A DNA stretch of 37,378 nucleotides from Tissierella pigra. GTDB lineage: Bacteria; Bacillota; Clostridia; Tissierellales; Tissierellaceae. This document shows positions 32,403 through 37,378 of the stretch, piece after piece. The notes below the pieces were generated by a model. The model worked only from the letters and a program-made list of their open reading frames with translations, did not search any database and was not told where the DNA came from. Where the stretch lies: the NCBI RefSeq assembly GCF_009695605.1, contig NZ_VUNQ01000033.1, forward strand, positions 1 through 37,378, in the 5' to 3' direction. Every line of letters begins with the position of its first letter. Positions within the stretch are counted from its first letter, which is position 1. A program made the translations under genes and the position numbers.

Positions 32403-34739
32403 ATGGAAATTTTAAAAATAGGCAGCAAAGAAAATATAATGAATAGTTACAACACCCCAACCCTTCCTTATGATATAGAAGGAGTTTTGGTAGAACAAAA
32501 TGGTAAAGATATAAAGGTTCAAAAGACCATAGATAATAAGACTATAGAATATTCTTTAAGACTAAAGGAAGAAATGGTAAAAGATTTAGGGGAAGAAATA
32601 GTAGTCGAAAAAGAAAATATAGTATCTTCTAAAGTAGAAGAAAAAGAAGAAGTAGTAAAAGAAGAGCAAGAAACAAGAAGGGCAGCAGATATATTAAGTG
32701 AATTAGGATTAGAATATACAGAGGAAAACATAAGGATGATAGAATTTCTTCTTAGTAGTGGCATAGCAATTACAAAAGGAAATGTGGATTCCTATATTAA
32801 GTCAAAAGAATACCTAAATAAAATAATAGAGGATATAGACACAGATTCCATAGTAAAGCTTATAGATAGAGGAATTGATTTAGAAAATGTAAATTTACAA
32901 AAGATAAATGAAGTTTTAGAAGAAATAAAAAATGAAAAGCCTGAGTTTTCCTTAAAAAGATTTTTGAAATTAGAAAGGGATTTGACCTATAAAGAGGCAG
33001 AGGAAATATGCAAGGAAATCTATGGTCAGAAAATGGGAAAAGATGTATATGATACTATTATGATATTACACAAAGAAAAACTTCCTATTACAAAGGAAAA
33101 TATAGATAAGACCATGGAAGTTATGAAAAAATTATATAATTTAAAGTCCCTAAAGGAAGAGGCATATGTAAAGATAATAGGTGAAGATAAAGAGTTCAAT
33201 ATAGAGAATTTATATAAAATAAATAATTCTTATATAACAGATGAAATAAGTAGCAACTCTGAAGCTAAAAACTTTGAAGGTTTTACAATAGTACAAGAAA
33301 CATCAATAAATAGTTTAAGAGAAATACTAAAGAATTTAGATATAGATGAAAATGTAGAAAACATCAATATTCTTAGAGAATTTATAATAAACAATATGAC
33401 CATGGACAAGGAAAAATACAATGAAGTCAAAAATATGAAGGAAGCTGTAAAAGAACTAGTATCCATATTAGATCAGAGTCAAATAATAAACTTAAATGAA
33501 AAAGGTATAAATATATTAGAAGAAAACATTCATGAATTAATAAAAGAATTAAAAAGTGAAGACTTATCAAAAGAAATATATGAGCCTATGGCTAAAGACT
33601 TTATTGATAAAATAAAGGAAGAACTGGAAGTACTAGGAAAGATTACAGATAAGAATCTTTTGCAGTTACTAAAAAGTGGGGAAGATTTTAATATAAAAAC
33701 CATTAAAGAAGTAATAGATACAAATATGCAAAAACACTTAAATATAGAGGAAAGAACAGTAGATAAGACTATTCATATATCCAATATATTTAATAATTTA
33801 GGAGAAAACCTAAATCCTACGACAGTATCTCTTACAGAGAAGAAGTTTAACGCTATTACCCTAGATAACCTATACATGGTTCATAAGGAAATAAATACAA
33901 GTATAGAAACCATTAACCCAGTCGATAAAATAAGTAAGGGGTTAATATTTGAAGAATATATAAGGGCAAAAAATAGCCTAACTACAAATATAATAAGGGA
34001 AAGCATTAAAGAAGGAAAATCCTTGGAACATATGGAAATAAATGAATTAAATAATTATATAGAAAAAAAGATAAACAGATATAAAGAAAACCATAGAATG
34101 ACCAAGGAAATAAAAGATATTAAAGGAAATGAAGAAAGAATATTACCAATTATAATGAAGAATCAAATTCCTATGACCTTAAAAGAGATTAAAGACGTAA
34201 ATCTTTTTTTAAATGGAAATAAAGGAATTGCCAATATATTAAAGGATATACAGGATCCTCATAATTCTAAATACAATGAAGAATTTAAAGAAAATATAAA
34301 AATTCTTCAAGAGAAAATATCGGAATCCATTAAAAATGGTGATGATAGCTTCAAAGAAAACTATAAGGATTTAGTAGGTCTATTGAATAGTGGAGAAAAG
34401 TCTTTTGATTCCAATGATAAAAGAGAACCAAAGGACGAATATTTAAGTATTCAAAAGAAGATAACTAAAAAAGATACAATACTTCAGTTGCCACTGGAAA
34501 TAGGAGATGAATATAAAAGTTTAAATATTATAGTATCCCATGGGGAAAAAGCCATTGATAAAAATAATATGAACTTTTATATAAGTCTTGAAACAGAAAA
34601 TTTGGGACTTATAAATATGGATTTTAATGTAAGAGGCAAAGAAGTATATGTAAATTTAGAAGAAGATTCTTTACTCCAAAAAATTAATATATTGGAAAAA
34701 TCTCTAGAAGATTTAGGATATAAATTGGTGATACTATGA
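32403..34739 (+). CDS. DUF6240-type protein with a FliK-like C-terminus
   Basis: 778 aa, acidic/lysine-rich and without signal peptide. The last ~85 residues (LQLPLEIGDEYKSLNIIV.., LGLINMDFNVRGKEVYV.., SLEDLGYKLVIL) have the FliK hook-length-control C-terminal pattern. The body holds at least four degenerate ~30-residue helical repeats of the form L-x3-(I/L)-P-(I/M)-T-K-E-N-I (near residues 120, 235, 325 and 590), as in DUF6240 proteins. It probably acts as a ruler or switch protein in flagellar assembly, or as its paralog. AAAGGAA precedes the ATG. It overlaps the next gene by 4 bp. Confidence 0.7.
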   Translation: MEILKIGSKENIMNSYNTPTLPYDIEGVLVEQNGKDIKVQKTIDNKTIEYSLRLKEEMVKDLGEEIVVEKENIVSSKVEEKEEVVKEEQETRRAADILSELGLEYTEENIRMIEFLLSSGIAITKGNVDSYIKSKEYLNKIIEDIDTDSIVKLIDRGIDLENVNLQKINEVLEEIKNEKPEFSLKRFLKLERDLTYKEAEEICKEIYGQKMGKDVYDTIMILHKEKLPITKENIDKTMEVMKKLYNLKSLKEEAYVKIIGEDKEFNIENLYKINNSYITDEISSNSEAKNFEGFTIVQETSINSLREILKNLDIDENVENINILREFIINNMTMDKEKYNEVKNMKEAVKELVSILDQSQIINLNEKGINILEENIHELIKELKSEDLSKEIYEPMAKDFIDKIKEELEVLGKITDKNLLQLLKSGEDFNIKTIKEVIDTNMQKHLNIEERTVDKTIHISNIFNNLGENLNPTTVSLTEKKFNAITLDNLYMVHKEINTSIETINPVDKISKGLIFEEYIRAKNSLTTNIIRESIKEGKSLEHMEINELNNYIEKKINRYKENHRMTKEIKDIKGNEERILPIIMKNQIPMTLKEIKDVNLFLNGNKGIANILKDIQDPHNSKYNEEFKENIKILQEKISESIKNGDDSFKENYKDLVGLLNSGEKSFDSNDKREPKDEYLSIQKKITKKDTILQLPLEIGDEYKSLNIIVSHGEKAIDKNNMNFYISLETENLGLINMDFNVRGKEVYVNLEEDSLLQKINILEKSLEDLGYKLVIL

Positions 34740-34936
34740 AAAGAAGATTAATATCAAGAAAATATGTTGAAAAGGCATATATTAAAGATGAAGTAAATGA
34801 AAATGCTTTAAATGAAGAAACAATAGAAGAAAAGGTGGACAAACTGCCAAAGGAAATGTTTCAAATATTAGGAGAGGTAATTTCATTTATAGAAAAAACA
34901 AATAAATTAGAGGGGGATAAAAACCATGAGAATTAA
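34736..34936 (+). CDS. Small hypothetical protein between the FliK-like gene and flagellin
   Basis: 66 aa, not recognised. The N-terminus is basic (MKRRLISRKYVEKAY) and the rest acidic, with one predicted helix (EMFQILGEVISFIEKTNKL). Its ATG overlaps the preceding stop (ATGA), and its last 11 bases overlap the flagellin start, so all three genes are translated in tight coupling. The flagellin ribosome site (GAGGGGG) lies in its 3' end. A flagellar role is inferred from position only. Confidence 0.7.
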   Translation: MKRRLISRKYVEKAYIKDEVNENALNEETIEEKVDKLPKEMFQILGEVISFIEKTNKLEGDKNHEN

Positions 34937-35816
34937 CAACAATATACCAGCATTAAATACCCATAGACTATTAAATATGAATACGGAAGGATTACAAAAA
35001 TCCTTAGAAAGACTTTCATCAGGTAAGAGAATAAATAGAGCGTCAGATGATGCAGCAGGTCTTGCTATATCGGAAAAGATGGAAGCACAAATAAGAGGAT
35101 TGAGGCAAGCCTCAAGAAACTCCTTAGATGGAATCTCTCTAATTCAAACAGCAGAGGGAGCATTAAATGAAGTACATGAAATGCTTCAGAGAATGAGAGA
35201 ATTAAGTGTACAAGGAGCAAATGGAATTTATAAGGATGAAGATTTAGAAACAATAGCTGATGAGATTAAACAATTAACAGAACAAATTGATAAGATAGGT
35301 AATGAAACTGATTTCAATGGAATAGCTTTATTAAAGGGAGATTTAGATGGAAATGGAGCCACTGACTTAAACCTTCAAATAGGTTCTAAAGAAGGACAGA
35401 CTTTGGAAATTGATATGAAGGAGATTAATATTGTTGTAGGAGGATCTGGATCAGATGGATTAGAGATAGCAGATGGTTCTGTTATCTCAGGATCTAGTGG
35501 AAACTTTAGTGTAAAGACTGGATTAACAAACGATGATTTCGACAAAGCAATTTCTACTTATGAAAAAGCTATAAAAAAAGTTTCTTCAATGCGTTCCAAA
35601 CTTGGTGCAATCCAAAATCGATTAGAACATACAATAAAAAATGTAGATAATACAGCAGAAAATTTAACAACATCAAAATCTAGAATAGCAGATTTAGATA
35701 TGGCACAAGAAATGAGTGAATTTACAAAACTAAATATTTTGCAACAGGCAGGTACAAGTATGCTAAGTCAGGCAAATCAGTTGCCGCAAATGGTACTTCA
35801 ACTATTACAGAGATAG
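34926..35816 (+). CDS. hag: Flagellin
   Basis: 296 aa. The conserved N-terminal D0/D1 region (MRINNNIPALNTHRLLN.., LSSGKRINRASDDAAGLAI, LIQTAEGALNEVHEMLQRMRELSVQ) and C-terminal part (NLTTSKSRIADLDMAQEMSEFTKLNILQQAG..) are intact. The central variable region is very short, giving a small flagellin of the B. subtilis Hag kind. GAGGGGGAT precedes the ATG. A FliS-like chaperone gene follows, as is usual. Confidence 0.95.
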   Translation: MRINNNIPALNTHRLLNMNTEGLQKSLERLSSGKRINRASDDAAGLAISEKMEAQIRGLRQASRNSLDGISLIQTAEGALNEVHEMLQRMRELSVQGANGIYKDEDLETIADEIKQLTEQIDKIGNETDFNGIALLKGDLDGNGATDLNLQIGSKEGQTLEIDMKEINIVVGGSGSDGLEIADGSVISGSSGNFSVKTGLTNDDFDKAISTYEKAIKKVSSMRSKLGAIQNRLEHTIKNVDNTAENLTTSKSRIADLDMAQEMSEFTKLNILQQAGTSMLSQANQLPQMVLQLLQR

Positions 35817-35829
35817 GAGTGACATATAG

Positions 35830-36267
35830 ATGTCAAGTATGACTTTAGAAAAAAAAATATTATCAACTAATGATTGGGGATTATTAGCACTTTTACATGA
35901 AGGGCTAATGGAAAGATTTGAAGATGCAGGAAAGGCCATAGAGAAAGAAGATTATACTATGTTAAATGAACTTATTAACAATTCAAGGGACATTATATCT
36001 GAATTGTTAATAACTTTCAGAGAAAAAGACGAATTATCCACAAATCTTAGATCACTTTATTTATTTACAAATAAGCTAATAACAGAAGGTGAAATAAAAA
36101 AGGACTCATCTAGTTTTAAAAAAGCTATAGATATAATAAATCCAATATATACAGGATTTAAAGGACTTGAAGGTAAAGAAGAGGCTAATATAGTATCTGG
36201 ACTTACTTATGGAAAAGAAGAACTATTGGATCATTTAACAAGGTCAAATAAAACATTTCAAGGATAA
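35830..36267 (+). CDS. fliS: FliS-like flagellin chaperone
   Basis: 145 aa, helical. The order WGLLALLHEGLMERFEDAGKAIEKEDY, NNSRDIISELLITF and STNLRSLYLFTNKLIT fits the four-helix FliS fold, which keeps flagellin unfolded before export. It has a longer C-terminus than usual and a less conserved N-terminus, so the assignment rests mainly on pattern and position 14 bp after flagellin. TAGGAGTG precedes the ATG. Confidence 0.8.
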   Translation: MSSMTLEKKILSTNDWGLLALLHEGLMERFEDAGKAIEKEDYTMLNELINNSRDIISELLITFREKDELSTNLRSLYLFTNKLITEGEIKKDSSSFKKAIDIINPIYTGFKGLEGKEEANIVSGLTYGKEELLDHLTRSNKTFQG

Positions 36268-36271
36268 TACT

Positions 36272-36294
36272 AGGTGGGGTAACCCACCTTTTTA
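36272..36294 (+). terminator. Terminator of the flagellin operon
   Basis: AGGTGGG-GTAA-CCCACCT followed by TTTTT. Confidence 0.92.
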
Positions 36295-36313
36295 ATTTCA
36301 TATACAAAAAATA

Positions 36314-36341
36314 AAAAAACTGTGGAAAACCACAGTTTTTT
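36314..36341 (-). terminator. Terminator of the SRP RNA unit
   Basis: AAAAAACTGTGG and its complement around a 4-base loop, followed on the minus strand by six T. Confidence 0.9.
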
Positions 36342-36350
36342 CACTATGTA

Positions 36351-36618
36351 ACCGTGCACCCAGCTTTGACAATCCTGTTCCAAGCGTTACCTAGACAGTT
36401 AACTCAGATTAGGCATCCCCACGGCACACGAAAATATTCACTTATCGCTGCTTCCTTCCGGACCTGACGAGGTTCATGAGTTTCCGTTGCGTAGGACCCA
36501 ATCGTCACTGCCACTTATCTAGGGCAGACCCCACAACAGAGATGCCTAGACTGGGAATTCAATCCTACTATAGCGGATTGTAGGTTATAGGGCACCGCTA
36601 CCTCCCCATCTAGCACGG
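36351..36618 (-). ncRNA. ffs: Signal recognition particle RNA (long Gram-positive type)
   Basis: About 268 nt. The conserved domain IV hairpin GTCAGGTCCGGAAGGAAGCA with its GGAA tetraloop and the AGCAGC bulge is present. The Alu-domain elements (GGGGAGGTAGCGGTGCCC at the 5' end, GTAACGCTT near the 3' end) and complementary ends (CCGTGC/GCACGG) show it is the long Bacillus/Clostridium form rather than the 4.5S form. It scaffolds Ffh for membrane targeting. Ends are judged from the terminal helix and may be off by a few bases. Confidence 0.93.
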
Positions 36619-36631
36619 TAAAATTTTCTAA

Positions 36632-36722
36632 TGGCGGAGAGAGAGGGATTCGAACCCTCGAAACGCTTTCACGTTTACCCGCTTTCCAGGCGAGCGCCTT
36701 CAGCCAGCTCAGCCATCTCTCC
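36632..36722 (-). tRNA. tRNA-Ser (anticodon GGA)
   Basis: 91 nt, a class II tRNA with a long variable arm (GTAAACGTGAAAGCGTTTC). The acceptor arm GGAGAGA/TCTCTCC, TTCGAATC T loop and encoded CCA are visible. The anticodon GGA is at 36687-36685. It lies 13 bp before the SRP RNA, with one promoter for both. Confidence 0.95.
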
Positions 36723-36751
36723 ACAAAATATTTAATAGTTCACAGGACTAT

Positions 36752-36780
36752 ATTATAACTAATATATCCTAAACTGTCAA
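36752..36780 (-). promoter_or_regulatory. Consensus promoter of the tRNA-Ser/SRP RNA unit
   Basis: On the minus strand TTGACA (36780-36775), 17-bp spacer and TATAAT (36757-36752). Both boxes are perfect, as expected for a stable-RNA promoter. The 36781-36920 stretch holds nothing further that I can recognise. Confidence 0.85.
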
Positions 36781-36924
36781 CTATAAATTCACAGTATCAG
36801 TAAGAAACAGTAAACCTCTTTATAATCAAATAGGAAAGTTTTAATTTTGTATGAAGAATATTTATTCTTTAAGGCTGTAAAATCTACATTAAATCAGATT
36901 ATTTATATAGTAAATAAAACATAA

Positions 36925-36970
36925 AAATACAGTATTCATAATATTATTTTAATCTATGAATACTGTATTT
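36925..36970. terminator. Terminator of the chemotaxis receptor gene
   Basis: 16-bp stem AAATACAGTATTCATA and its complement, with a T-rich tail on the minus strand. It lies just after the receptor stop. Confidence 0.8.
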
Positions 36971-36975
36971 AATTT

Positions 36976-37254
36976 TTAAGATTTAAATCTATCAATACTT
37001 TCCTTCATCTTCCCTGCTAAACTAGATAAAGAGTCACTGGCATTTGCAATTTCTTGCATAGATGCAATCTGCTCTTCTACTGAAGCCGAAGCTTCTTGTG
37101 TTCCTGCTGCATTTTCCTCTGATATAGCAGATAGACCTTCTATGATATTTATTATCTCATCTTTTTTAACTATCACCTCTCGTCCAGATATATTTATATC
37201 TTCTATGGACTTACGAATACTTTCTATTGAATAAGCTATTCCTTCAAATTTATT
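36976..37254 (-). pseudogene. C-terminal fragment of a methyl-accepting chemotaxis protein, cut by an IS
   Basis: About 92 codons of the signalling domain remain (ISEENAAGTQEASASVEEQIASMQEIANAS..LSSLAGKMKESIDRFKS). The sensory, membrane and HAMP parts and most of the signalling hairpin are absent. The reading frame runs unbroken into sequence that belongs to the insertion element (upstream of 37254), where a fortuitous ATG at 37314 could start a 112-aa product. The rest of the gene should lie beyond the far end of the element. Confidence 0.85.
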
Positions 37255-37378
37255 GGTAGTGTAAAATAATCTGTGCTTTTGCGAAATAAAATTCTCTTTT
37301 CTGGCAAGAATCAAAATATGATTTAAACCAGAAAGGAGAATTTTTTATGTCAACATTACCAAAAGAAATTTTAAGAAA
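37255..37378 (+). mobile_element. Left end of an insertion sequence, probably IS256 family
   Basis: The boundary is set where receptor coding sequence stops at GGTAGTGTAAAATAATCTGT. That start resembles the terminal repeats of clostridial IS256-family elements. A leader and a transposase start follow. The other end and the target-site duplication are outside the window. Confidence 0.6.
37347..37378 (+). CDS. Start of the IS transposase gene (partial)
   Basis: AAAGGAGAA is followed by ATG and ten more codons (MSTLPKEILR) to the edge. The N-terminus resembles IS256-family transposases of Clostridia, but ten residues do not prove it. Confidence 0.55.
   Translation, partial: MSTLPKEILR

Noticed and set aside
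36515-36724. 69-codon minus-strand frame over tRNA-Ser and the SRP RNA
   Set aside because: It lies entirely on structural RNA genes and is not a protein gene.

Overview
The window is very AT-rich. Strong AAGGAGG-type ribosome sites, Spo0E-like phosphatases, an agr-type peptide pheromone locus, flagellin, CsoR/Fur/CtsR-type operators and a long Gram-positive SRP RNA point to a motile, probably spore-forming anaerobe of the Clostridia/Tissierellia type. Both ends run into truncated genes. The right end is an insertion sequence sitting in a chemotaxis receptor gene.

Layout. (1) 1-9.0 kb: a rearranged agr-type cyclic-peptide quorum-sensing locus. One intact agrC-agrA pair faces left. To the right are three copies of the same promoter (P1-P3), a secreted C39-like cysteine peptidase, two paralogous ~400-aa (lipo)proteins, one intact agrD (6143-6274), one agrD without a start codon (2518-2649) and one intact agrB (8400-8951). 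Between them lie scars: internally deleted agrB copies before both agrD genes, an agrC/agrA deletion remnant at about 6966-7075, the 3' end of a second C39 gene fused to P3, and a decayed transposase. (2) 9.0-10.4 kb: a 21-bp-repeat coiled-coil protein and two related membrane proteins. (3) 10.6-13.9 kb: a MoxR ATPase/DUF58/DUF4129 operon. (4) 13.9-15.4 kb: nicotinate phosphoribosyltransferase. (5) 15.9-18.5 kb: feoABC iron uptake with a Fur-box palindrome. (6) 18.5-21.5 kb: copA-copZ-csoR copper efflux with a CsoR-type operator. (7) 21.6-22.6 kb: two Spo0E-like genes around an XRE regulator. (8) 22.8-26.4 kb: a CtsR-type operator, a DnaJ-like co-chaperone and clpB. (9) 26.5-29.1 kb: catalase, then a junkyard with fossils of the aarF, clpB and CD3324-type 3' ends, and an intact CD3324-like gene. 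(10) 29.1-31.8 kb: Asp/Glu racemase, an AarF/UbiB kinase and a phasin-like protein. (11) 31.8-36.3 kb: flagellar genes (YaaR-like, FliK-like, flagellin, FliS-like). (12) 36.3-37.4 kb: SRP RNA, tRNA-Ser(GGA), and the IS-truncated receptor.

How it fits together. The agr locus appears to have been duplicated and then cut down, so that one working copy of each of agrA, B, C and D survives but scattered among the modules. The surviving AgrD carries Ser where most AgrD peptides have Cys, which predicts a lactone pheromone. The peptidase and (lipo)proteins sit behind the same promoter family and are the likely quorum-controlled output or accessory factors. The other operons are conventional metal, stress and motility functions, several with readable operators.
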